A stretch of 40,838 nucleotides of DNA, taken from assembly GCA_016212095.1 (NCBI GenBank), contig JACRHH010000039.1, forward strand, positions 1 through 40,838, in the 5' to 3' direction. Both the position numbers and the translations under genes were made by a program. The notes below the pieces were generated by a model. That model saw only the letters and a list, made by a program, of their open reading frames with translations, did not search any database and was not told where the DNA came from. Source of the DNA: Nitrospirota bacterium. GTDB taxonomy: Bacteria > Nitrospirota > Thermodesulfovibrionia > SZUA-242. Positions 30,174-37,737 of the stretch are shown in pieces (the stretch's first letter is position 1; each line of letters starts with the position of its first letter).

Positions 30174-30967
30174 GCGACAGGCAGCGTGTACTGACCGAAC
30201 TCCGCCGCGCGCTTGAGTTCTACCGCGAAATCGGCGTTGAAAGCCTTCCGGTTGGACTGGAAAAACGCATAGCCGCGATGCTGTCGGATAAGGGCGAAGC
30301 CACGGCGGGCGTTTCGGTCAAGCCGGTTGTTACCGCTCCGAAACCTGTGCCGCCGCCTAAACCGGTTGTGCCGTCATGCGAAACGCCTGTTGAACGCAAG
30401 GCCGGGGAAAAGCGCTTAAACGAGATCAAGGCGCTTTTGGGCGACTGCCAGCGATGCCCGCTTGCCGCCAAAAGAACCCATGTTGTTTTCGGCGTAGGCA
30501 ATCCGTGCGCCCCGCTCATGTTCATCGGCGAGGGGCCGGGCAGGGACGAAGACCTTCAGGGGCTGCCGTTTGTGGGCGCTGCGGGCGAACTGCTTACAGG
30601 CATTATCAAGGCGATGGGCTATGCCCGCGACGATGTTTATATCGCCAATATCGTGAAATGCCGCCCGCCCGGAAACCGCGATCCTGAGCCGGACGAGGTT
30701 GAAACCTGCATCCCGTTCCTCAAAAAGCAGATCGAGGCGATCGAGCCGAAGGCGATTGTGGCGCTAGGACGCATTGCAGCGCAGTCTCTGTTCAAGACCG
30801 AGGAGAAGATCAGCAAGATGCGCGGAAGCTTCCGCGATTACAACGGCATTCCGGTGATGATCACGTTTCATCCGGCGTATCTGCTTCGCAACCAGAAGGA
30901 GAAGAAGGTGGTCTGGGCGGACATGCAGCAGGTTATGCGGCTGCTGGCGAAGACTCCGCCTGCCTGA
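30170..30967 (+). CDS. Type-4 (UDGa-like) iron-sulfur uracil-DNA glycosylase
   Basis: 265 residues; removes uracil from DNA. Four Cys for a [4Fe-4S] cluster: C93 and C96 (CQRCPLA), C164 (VKCRPPGN) and C180. Motif A is GEGPGRDED (120-128), followed by GLPFVGAAGELL; motif B is HPAYLLR (234-240). A Pro/Val-rich linker (about 50-70) separates a 45-residue helical N-terminus from the catalytic domain, common in bacterial type-4 enzymes. The start at 30170 is chosen because ATGA overlaps the nadK stop; a longer frame starting at 30116 is rejected. Confidence 0.94.
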   Translation: MSDRQRVLTELRRALEFYREIGVESLPVGLEKRIAAMLSDKGEATAGVSVKPVVTAPKPVPPPKPVVPSCETPVERKAGEKRLNEIKALLGDCQRCPLAAKRTHVVFGVGNPCAPLMFIGEGPGRDEDLQGLPFVGAAGELLTGIIKAMGYARDDVYIANIVKCRPPGNRDPEPDEVETCIPFLKKQIEAIEPKAIVALGRIAAQSLFKTEEKISKMRGSFRDYNGIPVMITFHPAYLLRNQKEKKVVWADMQQVMRLLAKTPPA

Positions 30968-30999
30968 AGACGGTAACGGCAGGTGCAAGTCTGCGTTGA

Positions 31000-31164
31000 A
31001 TGCCTGCGTTGAATAATGTCGAGGAGCGGTGGGTTGCCCTCGGCCTGATCGATAGTCGTCTCAATGTGCTTGTCTACACTCGCAGAAGTGAGGCAATCCG
31101 TATAATCAGTCTGCGCCGGGCCAATAGCCGCGAGAGGGAATACTATGAAGAAACTCAAGCCTGA
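31000..31164 (+). pseudogene. brnT: 5'-truncated brnT toxin remnant
   Basis: A short frame ending just inside brnA reads EERWVALGLIDSRLNVLVYT and then IRIISLRRANSREREYYEE, matching the C-terminal half of BrnT-type RNase toxins (usual EERW...RIISAR.A...ER..YE pattern). The frame is closed by a TGA at 30997-30999, so at most 54 residues remain, and the N-terminal half (about 40 residues, with the DxxK..N..KHG core) is missing. A direct repeat TGCGTTGAAT at 30992 and 31005 flanks the break. It overlaps the brnA start by 20 nt, as in intact brnTA operons. It is likely inactive. Confidence 0.8.
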
Positions 31165-31429
31165 AAACATTTCCCAGCAAGATTGGGATGCTGTAGAATC
31201 TCCGCCGCTCACGGAATCATTCCTCACCGGCATGAAGCCGGTTCATGAGGCACATCCAGATATGCCTCCGCGAGTAGTGCGCGGTTTCCAGAAATCGCCA
31301 CGGAAATCGCCGGTTTCCATTCGTCTGGACGAGAGCATTGTCGCCGCCTTCCGCGCCACTGGCCGTGGCTGGCAATCCCGCGTGAACGCGGCGCTTAACG
31401 ACTGGCTCAAGGAACACAAACCGGCCTGA
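31145..31429 (+). CDS. brnA: BrnA-family antitoxin (orphan)
   Basis: 94 residues. The C-terminal ribbon-helix-helix segment KSPVSIRLDESIVAAFRATG, followed by GWQSRVNAALNDWL, is characteristic of BrnA (DUF4415). The N-terminal part (ESFLTGMKPVHEA) would bind toxin. BrnA normally neutralises BrnT and represses its own operon. Here the toxin gene just upstream is truncated, so the antitoxin is orphaned; it may persist as a DNA-binding repressor, act on another BrnT, or be decaying. A GAGAGGGAA run before the ATG provides the ribosome site inside the toxin remnant. Confidence 0.88.
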   Translation: MKKLKPENISQQDWDAVESPPLTESFLTGMKPVHEAHPDMPPRVVRGFQKSPRKSPVSIRLDESIVAAFRATGRGWQSRVNAALNDWLKEHKPA

Positions 31430-31441
31430 ATATGACTGGAT

Positions 31442-31459
31442 CGGTTCTCGAACCGCCCC
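31442..31459. repeat. Degenerate palindrome between convergent brnA and glgC
   Basis: CGGTTC and GAACCG flank a 2-nt loop and are followed by CCCC, matching the right half of the palindrome at 22146-22167 while the left GGGG arm is missing. No T-tract follows. Confidence 0.45.
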
Positions 31460-31462
31460 TTC

Positions 31463-32695
31463 CTACTCTTCGTCCTGCCTGCTTACCGACGGGCGTTTCG
31501 GAATGACGGCGATGCCTGACGGATCGAAATGCGCGCCCCAGAATTCCTCTGTCTGATCCTCGCAGCCAATCCGCAGATGAGAGTCGAGAACGTTGTTTCT
31601 GTCAACAATCGCGCGCCGGAGTTTCGCGCCGCCGCGCACGGTCACGTTATCCATTATTACCGAATCTTCCACAATCGCGCCGCGCTCGATCACCACGCCG
31701 CGCCTTATGGTCGAGTTCCTGATAACCGCCTCCGGGTGAACGATGCTTCCTTCGGCAATCACGCTGTTTGTTATCTCGCCGCCAAGAATTTTCGCCGCCG
31801 GACGGCTGTGGCGCGACGGCCTGATCGGCCAGAACTGGTTGTCGATGTCGAACACCGGGTTTTCCCCAAGCATGTCGCGGTGCGCCTCCCAGTATGCCCT
31901 GATCGTCCCGACATCGCGCCAGTAGCCGGTTTCCTCGGTTGGCCGCTGTCCGGCGATCACGTTTGTGGAAAAATCGTAGGCGTATAGCTTGCCCGATGGA
32001 ACCAGCTTCGGCAGGACGTATCCGCCGAAGTCGTGCTCGTGATGCCGCTCGGCGTCGGCCAGAGCGTCGAACAGCACGTCGGTGTTGAAAATATAGTTTC
32101 CCATCGAGGCGTAACAGCGTGTGGGATCGGTCGGCATCGGCGCGGGGCGCTTCGGCTTTTCGAGAAATCCGGTGATGCGCCCGTCCGCCTCGGTTGATAT
32201 GATGCCGAACGAGCTTCCCTCAGAAAGCGGCACGGGCCGCGCGGCCACGGTTACGCTTGCGTTTCTGGCCATGTGGAAGTCTACCATCTGCCTGATGTCC
32301 ATTCGGTAGATGTGATCGGCGCCGAAGATGGCAACCAGATCGGGGTTGTTGTGGCGTATCAGGTTCAGGTTCTGGTTCACGGCGTCTGCCGTGCCCTGAA
32401 ACCACTCCGATCCGCGCCGCATCTGCGGCGGAACCAGCGTGATGAAATGCGACGGCACGAGAGATGACAACACCCAGTTGCGGCGGATGTGCTCGATGAG
32501 CGACTGAGACTTGTACTGCACCAGCATGTAGATCGAGAATATCTGCGAGTTGATCATGTTGCTCAGCACAAAATCTATAATGCGGTAGCGTCCGCCGAAC
32601 GGAACCGCCGGTTTCGACCTCTCGGCGGTCAGCGGAAAGAGGCGGTTTCCCTTGCCGCCGGCCAGAATAAGCGCAAGAACATTGGGTCCGGTCAA
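31463..32695 (-). CDS. glgC: Glucose-1-phosphate adenylyltransferase (ADP-glucose pyrophosphorylase)
   Basis: 410 residues; makes ADP-glucose from ATP and glucose-1-phosphate, the committed step of bacterial glycogen synthesis. Motifs: LALILAGGKGNRLFPLTAER, KPAVPFGGRYRIIDFVLSN, FGADHIYRMD, GFLEKPKRP and GYWRDVGTIRAYWEA. The C-terminal left-handed beta-helix has hexapeptide-like repeats (NSVIAEGSIVHPEAVIRNST, then RGVVIERGAIVEDSVI). The start codon is TTG (32693-32695) with a strong GGAGG 6 nt upstream. It stands alone, divergent from the rluA-type gene. Confidence 0.96.
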   Translation of the reverse strand: MTGPNVLALILAGGKGNRLFPLTAERSKPAVPFGGRYRIIDFVLSNMINSQIFSIYMLVQYKSQSLIEHIRRNWVLSSLVPSHFITLVPPQMRRGSEWFQGTADAVNQNLNLIRHNNPDLVAIFGADHIYRMDIRQMVDFHMARNASVTVAARPVPLSEGSSFGIISTEADGRITGFLEKPKRPAPMPTDPTRCYASMGNYIFNTDVLFDALADAERHHEHDFGGYVLPKLVPSGKLYAYDFSTNVIAGQRPTEETGYWRDVGTIRAYWEAHRDMLGENPVFDIDNQFWPIRPSRHSRPAAKILGGEITNSVIAEGSIVHPEAVIRNSTIRRGVVIERGAIVEDSVIMDNVTVRGGAKLRRAIVDRNNVLDSHLRIGCEDQTEEFWGAHFDPSGIAVIPKRPSVSRQDEE

Positions 32696-32735
32696 TGAAA
32701 TCCTCCAGGTTGATTAATGGAAGGCCGGAATCGTT

Positions 32736-32764
32736 TTGACGATATGCGGCGTTTCGATTATTGT
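32736..32764 (+). promoter_or_regulatory. Possible promoter of the rluA-type gene
   Basis: TTGACG (32736-32741), a 17-bp spacer and TATTGT (32759-32764) lie just before the ATG at 32773. Transcription would start within a few nt of the start codon, and no ribosome site is present, so the transcript may be leaderless. Confidence 0.4.
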
Positions 32765-32772
32765 AACCGATC

Positions 32773-33702
32773 ATGAAAAGATTGCAACGAATCGCGGGCG
32801 AGGCCGACGCGGCGGCGCGGCCAACCGCCTTTATGGCGGCACGGCTGGATGTATTTCTCGCGGCGCAAATGGACGGCGTGTCGAAGACGCTTGCCGGACG
32901 GCTGATCGATCTGGGCGCGGCGTATGTCAACGGAAAACGGGTGAGAATTGCCTCGCGCCGGATCAAAAACGGCGATGAAGTTGTTGTCCATATCGCCGAA
33001 CCGCCGCTTCCGCCGATCTTTGCTCTAACCGAAGACCGCGTTCTGTTTCGCGACGCATATCTTCTGGCCATCGACAAGCCCGCCGGATTCCAGAGCCAGC
33101 CAACGCTGAACCAGTACAAGGGCTGCGTTTATGAGGCGGTGGAGCGCTACCTGGCCCGTTCGATCAAGCCCGGCGATATTACCATCGGAATGCCGCAACG
33201 GCTGGATCGCGATGTTTCGGGCGTGATGCTTTTCTCCATAGCCAGTGCCGCGCACAAGCCGCTGACAGACATGTTCCGCGACGGCATAATCCGCAAGACA
33301 TATCTGGCGCTCTGCGAAACCGGAGACAGACACTCGCAGGGCGCTGAGGGCGTTATTGACGCGCCGATCCGGCATGTCTCCGGCGAAAACCGTTACGAGA
33401 CCGGCGATGACGGCGTAAATGCCGTCACCGGCTACAGGATTTTGGAGGCAGCCGGAGGCTTTGCGCTTGTGGAATTCAGGCCTGTCACGGGTCGCACGCA
33501 CCAGATTCGCGTTCACGCCGCGCACGCCGGGATGCCGATAATTGGCGACAGGGTGTACGGAATTCCGTACGAATCGGCGCGTGTGATGCTTCATGCGGCT
33601 GAACTTGCCTTCACGCATCCGGTTGACGGGCGCGAAATGGCAATAACATCGCCCCTGCCGAGGGACTTTGACGGTATGCTCAAGTATTGTCTGAAGCGGT
33701 AG
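32773..33702 (+). CDS. RluA-family pseudouridine synthase
   Basis: 309 residues. N-terminal S4 RNA-binding domain (about 24-75: RLDVFLAAQ, AGRLIDLGAAYVNGKRV, GDEVVVHI) precedes the catalytic domain, with LLAIDKPAGFQSQPT, catalytic Asp145 in PQRLDRDVSGVMLFS (the usual HRLDR has Gln instead of His), and RPVTGRTHQIRVHAAHAGMP. It isomerises uridine in rRNA or tRNA; which site (RluC- or RluD-like) cannot be told. The first about 20 residues precede the S4 domain, so an ATG at 32833 is also possible. Confidence 0.92.
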   Translation: MKRLQRIAGEADAAARPTAFMAARLDVFLAAQMDGVSKTLAGRLIDLGAAYVNGKRVRIASRRIKNGDEVVVHIAEPPLPPIFALTEDRVLFRDAYLLAIDKPAGFQSQPTLNQYKGCVYEAVERYLARSIKPGDITIGMPQRLDRDVSGVMLFSIASAAHKPLTDMFRDGIIRKTYLALCETGDRHSQGAEGVIDAPIRHVSGENRYETGDDGVNAVTGYRILEAAGGFALVEFRPVTGRTHQIRVHAAHAGMPIIGDRVYGIPYESARVMLHAAELAFTHPVDGREMAITSPLPRDFDGMLKYCLKR

Positions 33703-33707
33703 GCGAG

Positions 33708-33722
33708 TTACGTATAACGTAA
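33708..33722. promoter_or_regulatory. Palindromic site upstream of the isochorismatase-like gene
   Basis: TTACGT-ATA-ACGTAA is a perfect 6-bp inverted repeat with a 3-bp centre, 16 nt before the ATG and just before the AAAGGAAAGG ribosome region. Its size and symmetry fit a dimeric regulator site, but no regulator gene adjoins. Confidence 0.3.
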
Positions 33723-33738
33723 AGGAAAGGTTCCCGAA

Positions 33739-34293
33739 ATGATCGATAAGTTCATGCTTTCACACGAAAATTCGGTTCTATTAATCATCGATGTTCAGGA
33801 ACGGCTTGCAGCGGCAATGGACAGAAAGGATCAGGTTTCGGCCAACTGTCTGCACCTGATTGAACTTGCGCGCCTGAAGAATATGCCGATTGTTGTCACC
33901 GAACAGTATCCGAAGGGGCTTGGGCGTACGGTTCCGGAACTTCGCGAGGCGCTCAAGGACATTGCGCCGCTTGAGAAAATCACGTTCAGTTGCTGCGGCG
34001 GCGAGGGATTCAACGAACAGGTTGCCTCAACCGGGCGGAAGAAAATCATAGTCACCGGCATGGAGACGCATGTATGCGTTCTGACCACCGTGCTCGATCT
34101 TCTTCGCGGCGGATACGACGCGCATGTTGTGGGCGACGCGATATGTTCGCGTTCCGACGACAACCGGCGCGTCGCCCTTGAGATGATGCGCGACGCCGGA
34201 GCGGTTGTCACCTGCACGGAGTCGGTTCTTTTTCAGTGCCTTGAACGGGCCGGAAGCGAGGAATTCAAGATCATTTCGAAGCGGATACGGTAG
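33739..34293 (+). CDS. Isochorismatase-family cysteine hydrolase
   Basis: 184 residues. Catalytic triad Asp18 (LLIIDVQERL), Lys80 (LEKITFSC) and Cys113 (GMETHVCVLTT), with the typical cis-peptide region before it. This places it in the isochorismatase/nicotinamidase superfamily, closest in feel to the YcaC-like hydrolases. The metal-binding residues of true nicotinamidases are not evident, so the substrate is unknown. Ribosome site AAAGGAAAGG at 33720-33729. The rmuC gene follows after 10 nt. Confidence 0.88.
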   Translation: MIDKFMLSHENSVLLIIDVQERLAAAMDRKDQVSANCLHLIELARLKNMPIVVTEQYPKGLGRTVPELREALKDIAPLEKITFSCCGGEGFNEQVASTGRKKIIVTGMETHVCVLTTVLDLLRGGYDAHVVGDAICSRSDDNRRVALEMMRDAGAVVTCTESVLFQCLERAGSEEFKIISKRIR

Positions 34294-34303
34294 GGACATG
34301 TTG

Positions 34304-35680
34304 ATGGATGCGACCGCGTTAGGACTTCTTTTTGCCGGAACTGCCGCCGGAGCCGCAATAGGCTGGCTTGCCGCTTCATCGCGCGTTCGCGCCGAACTCT
34401 CCGCGCGCATCGCTCAGGCCGAGGTGAATGCCGGCTCTGCCCGCGCTGTGGCCGACGAACTGCGCGGCAGCGTGGATGCTGAACGCGCCGTGGTAACGAG
34501 ATTGCAGGCCGCGCTCGATGCGGACAGGGCTGCGCGTGTTGAGGCCGAAACGCGGCTGTCAGAGGCGCGTATCGCGATTGAGGCGCAAAGAAAACTGCTT
34601 GACGATTCGGCCAAGCAACTATCCGACACATTCAATTCGCTTTCATCCGAGGCGCTGAAAAGCAACAATCAGGCGTTTCTCGATCTGGCCAGGCAGTCGT
34701 TCGAAAAGCTGATGTCCGAGTCGAAGGGCGATCTCGATGCCCGGCGCGAGGCCGTGGCCGCGCTGGTGAAGCCGATAGGCGACGGTCTCACCCGCTACGA
34801 GGCCGGAATTCGCGAGATGGAAAAGGCCAGAAACGAGGCTTACGGAAGCCTGAACAATCACCTGAACGCGCTTGGACAGAGCCAGCAGACCTTGCAGAGC
34901 GAGACGCGCAATCTGGTGAACGCGCTCAAGATGCCGCAGGTTCGAGGCCGCTGGGGCGAGATAACGCTTCGCCGGGTTGTGGAGGTCGCGGGAATGTCGG
35001 CGTACTGTGATTTCAGCGAACAGGTGTCTGTCAGCTCGGAGGACGGACGGCTTCGGCCCGACATGGTGATCAGGCTGCCGAACGGGCGCACGGTTGTTGT
35101 CGATTCGAAGGCATCGCTCGCGCCGTATATGGAGGCGATGTCGCCCGACATAGACGACGAAGCCCGCAGGGCCAAACTCGCGCATCACGCCCGCACGGTT
35201 CGGGATCATATAGAGAAGCTGGCGTCGAAGCAGTACTGGACGCAGTTCGAAAAGAGCCCGGATTTCGTGGTTCTTTTTCTGCCTGGCGAATCGATATTCA
35301 GCGCCGCGCTCCAGATGGACGAAAAGATGATCGAAGACGGCGCTCAGAAGCGGATCATGCTGGCCACGCCCTCAACGCTTATCGCGCTTCTGCGCTCGGT
35401 TGCATACGGCTGGCAGCAGGCGAAAATGGCTGAAAACGCCCAGATGATAGCCACTGTGGGCAAGGAACTGCACAAGCGGCTTGTCGCGTTCATGGAGCAC
35501 CTTGCCAAAACCGGCGAGGGGCTTGGAAAAGCCGTGGTTTCGTACAACAACGCCGTGGGCTCGTTCAACAGCCGCGTGATTCCGGGCGCGGTGAAGTTCA
35601 AGGAACTGGGCGTTTCTGTCGAAAAAGACGCGGCGGAGATAAAGCCGGTGGAGCATGTCATTCGGGAGATGGGAAAATGA
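34304..35680 (+). CDS. rmuC: DNA recombination protein RmuC
   Basis: 458 residues. N-terminal membrane helix (ALGLLFAGTAAGAAIGWLAA), a long coiled coil (about 25-130, Ala/Arg/Glu-rich), then the conserved nuclease-like domain with QVRGRWGEITLRRVVEVAGM, RPDMVIRLPNGRTVVVDSKA, FVVLFLPGESIFSAAL and ATPSTLIALLRSVAYGWQQ. RmuC limits rearrangements at inverted repeats in E. coli. ATG 34304 is chosen because AGGG lies 8 nt upstream; ATG 34298 would be only 2 nt from it. It overlaps the next gene by 4 nt (ATGA). Confidence 0.95.
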   Translation: MDATALGLLFAGTAAGAAIGWLAASSRVRAELSARIAQAEVNAGSARAVADELRGSVDAERAVVTRLQAALDADRAARVEAETRLSEARIAIEAQRKLLDDSAKQLSDTFNSLSSEALKSNNQAFLDLARQSFEKLMSESKGDLDARREAVAALVKPIGDGLTRYEAGIREMEKARNEAYGSLNNHLNALGQSQQTLQSETRNLVNALKMPQVRGRWGEITLRRVVEVAGMSAYCDFSEQVSVSSEDGRLRPDMVIRLPNGRTVVVDSKASLAPYMEAMSPDIDDEARRAKLAHHARTVRDHIEKLASKQYWTQFEKSPDFVVLFLPGESIFSAALQMDEKMIEDGAQKRIMLATPSTLIALLRSVAYGWQQAKMAENAQMIATVGKELHKRLVAFMEHLAKTGEGLGKAVVSYNNAVGSFNSRVIPGAVKFKELGVSVEKDAAEIKPVEHVIREMGK

Positions 35681-36177
35681 ACGCCGGCACGGAAAAGAGC
35701 GATCCGGCGGCTACTGAAGCGGTAATCGCCGAATTTGGCCGCCGCGAGACAAAGGCAACATTGTGGATCGTGGCGCAGTTCTACTTCATGTTCAGCCTGG
35801 TCATCTGCCACGAGGGATTTCCCATTGTTCTGCTCGGCTTGCTGATAACTCTTTCATCCTTCATGCCGATAGTATTAATGAACTGTTCGGCGTGTGAAAA
35901 GTCTGTGTTTTCCGCATGGCTGTTCAGTTGGGGGCTAAAACCTGAAGAATGTCCCCGGTGCGGCGTCCGGCTTCGTCCGCCAGGAAAAGAGATGGGGTCG
36001 CTGGTTTGGTGCATGACAAGCCTGATCCCTGTTCCGATTCTGGCCCAGCTCGTCGCGCAGAAAACAGATACTGATTATTCGCATGTCCTGCCGGCGTTCT
36101 TTGCGATATGGGCGGGGATTGGCGTCTGGTGGCGCTCCATGAAGCGGCGGCAGGCTGTTCGGTCGAAAGTACAATAA
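35677..36177 (+). CDS. Small membrane protein with a central zinc-ribbon motif
   Basis: 166 residues, no named family recognised. Hydrophobic segments at about 28-45 and 48-67 are followed by a soluble stretch containing NCSACEKS and EECPRCGVRL (CxxC-x20+-CxxC), which looks like a zinc ribbon. Two more hydrophobic segments follow (about 107-125 and 135-152), with a basic C-terminus. The ATGA overlap with rmuC indicates coupled translation. Function is unknown; a membrane-tethered zinc ribbon could hold a protein partner. Confidence 0.8.
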   Translation: MNAGTEKSDPAATEAVIAEFGRRETKATLWIVAQFYFMFSLVICHEGFPIVLLGLLITLSSFMPIVLMNCSACEKSVFSAWLFSWGLKPEECPRCGVRLRPPGKEMGSLVWCMTSLIPVPILAQLVAQKTDTDYSHVLPAFFAIWAGIGVWWRSMKRRQAVRSKVQ

Positions 36178-36195
36178 CTTGCAAGGGGTATATGA

Positions 36196-37728
36196 ATGAA
36201 GCGTTTTTTCGTGACAGTACTGATGAGTTTCATGTTCTTTTCAAATTCCGCGTCGGCTGCGGATACGCCGGCTCCTGATTCGGCAACTCCGGGTTTGGCC
36301 ACTTCGGAACAGTTGAGCAAAAGCACGGAATTCCTGAGCTTGTCGGGAATAAGAGCCGCAATTCGTGACCGGCTTATTTCCGACATGTTCATGGCTTACG
36401 AGTATCTCTTCGACAAGGCGAACCCGCCGGAAGAGTTGAAATCGGCAGTGGAACGGTTCATCGACAAAAAACTTCTGCCGCAATGCGCCGGTTATTACGC
36501 CGAAGCCTTTTCAGAAAGCGAACTCGATGACCTGATCGCGTTCTACAAAAGCCCGGCTGGCCGCAAGCATTCGGCCATGGACGCGGAGATTTCGGGTAAA
36601 ATCGTGTTGGATATTCAGGCCGCCGTGCTTGTTGATCATGATGAGTTGAAGGAGATCATCAAACCGTTTGCAAGCAATGAGCCGGAACCGCCCGCGCCGG
36701 AACCGCCCGCGCCGGAACCGCCATTGCCCGAAGCAACCACGCCTGATGCCGCCAGCCGCGCCGTTTCGGTTTCATTTCGCCTTGTCGAGGAGGCTGGCTC
36801 GCCCGGCTTCGAAAAGGCTGTCGATCCCAAAACCGGCGGCGTCATATTCCTTGGCGCGGAAGCCGTGATCGATAACGACGCCGTCAAGGAAGCCCGCGTC
36901 ACCGCCGATTCCGTATGGAAGGAACCGGTGGTCGAGATCACGCTGAACGAGATGGCGAAGCTGAAGTTCAGCGATTTCACTGCGGAAAACGCGGGCAGGC
37001 GGCTGGCCATTCTGGTTGACGGCAAGGTCGTGAACACGCCGATGATCCGGGAGCGCATAGCGTCCGGCACTTGCATTATCAGCGGCAGCTTCACGCAGCA
37101 GGAGGCGGAGCGCATCGCCGCCGGAATACTGCTTGCGCCGGAGAAACAGGCCGAAATCATTTACCGAACTCCGGAGGAAGCTGTTCAGGCATATTTCCTT
37201 GCGATGCGTGACGGCGGCCTTGCTGCAACCGGCAGGCTGCTGCATCCGGAAGCGCTTGCCCGGTTCAGGGAAATTCTCCTTCCACTGGTCGAGATACAGG
37301 ATTCGGACGGACAGAATCTCATCATGTCTGTTTTCTTCGGAGCCGATGCGACAATAGACAGCGTCCGCGCAAAAAAACCGCTCGAATTCTATACGTCATT
37401 CATGAATGTGGCTTCGGTGATGTCGGGGATGAGCCTTGTCAATATCGGCGGCTTCGAGATCGTGGGCTCCGTGGCCGAGGGCGACATGGTTCATGTTGTC
37501 GTCAGGGGGCAGGCAAGCGCGGGGCCGATCACGACTGGCGGGATGGAGGTTGCCAGCCTGAAGCGCGACGGAGAGGGTTGGAAGATCCTTTTAAACAGGA
37601 ATATCGAGGGCTTTGCCGAAGCGCTTCGGCAGCTTGGCAACCAGAAACCGGATAATTCGCCAAGTAATTCACCGGATAATTCGCCGAAAAATTACGATGA
37701 CGATATTTTTGATATTGAAGACTTCTGA
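36196..37728 (+). CDS. Exported DUF2059-like / SecD-P1-head-like fusion protein
   Basis: 510 residues with a signal peptide (1-21, SNSASA|AD). Residues about 55-150 resemble DUF2059 (AYYAEAFSESELDDLIAFYK-type helices, here YAEAFSESELDDLIAFYKSP). A PEPPAPEPP linker (about 158-178) leads to a domain matching the SecD P1 head: VEITLNEMAKLKFSDFTAEN, GRRLAILVDGKVVNTPMI and ISGSFTQQEAERIAAGI. The third region (about 325-490, PEEAVQAYFLAMRDGGLAAT) looks like an NTF2/DUF4878-type fold. The tail has NSPSNSPDNSP and DDDIFDIEDF. It has no SecD membrane segments, so it is periplasmic and not a translocase. AAGGGG precedes the ATG. Confidence 0.82.
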   Translation: MKRFFVTVLMSFMFFSNSASAADTPAPDSATPGLATSEQLSKSTEFLSLSGIRAAIRDRLISDMFMAYEYLFDKANPPEELKSAVERFIDKKLLPQCAGYYAEAFSESELDDLIAFYKSPAGRKHSAMDAEISGKIVLDIQAAVLVDHDELKEIIKPFASNEPEPPAPEPPAPEPPLPEATTPDAASRAVSVSFRLVEEAGSPGFEKAVDPKTGGVIFLGAEAVIDNDAVKEARVTADSVWKEPVVEITLNEMAKLKFSDFTAENAGRRLAILVDGKVVNTPMIRERIASGTCIISGSFTQQEAERIAAGILLAPEKQAEIIYRTPEEAVQAYFLAMRDGGLAATGRLLHPEALARFREILLPLVEIQDSDGQNLIMSVFFGADATIDSVRAKKPLEFYTSFMNVASVMSGMSLVNIGGFEIVGSVAEGDMVHVVVRGQASAGPITTGGMEVASLKRDGEGWKILLNRNIEGFAEALRQLGNQKPDNSPSNSPDNSPKNYDDDIFDIEDF

Positions 37729-37737
37729 GCAGGTTTA

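Noticed and set aside
31000-31164. Functional short brnT
   Set aside because: It lacks the N-terminal half that carries core residues of the RNase fold.
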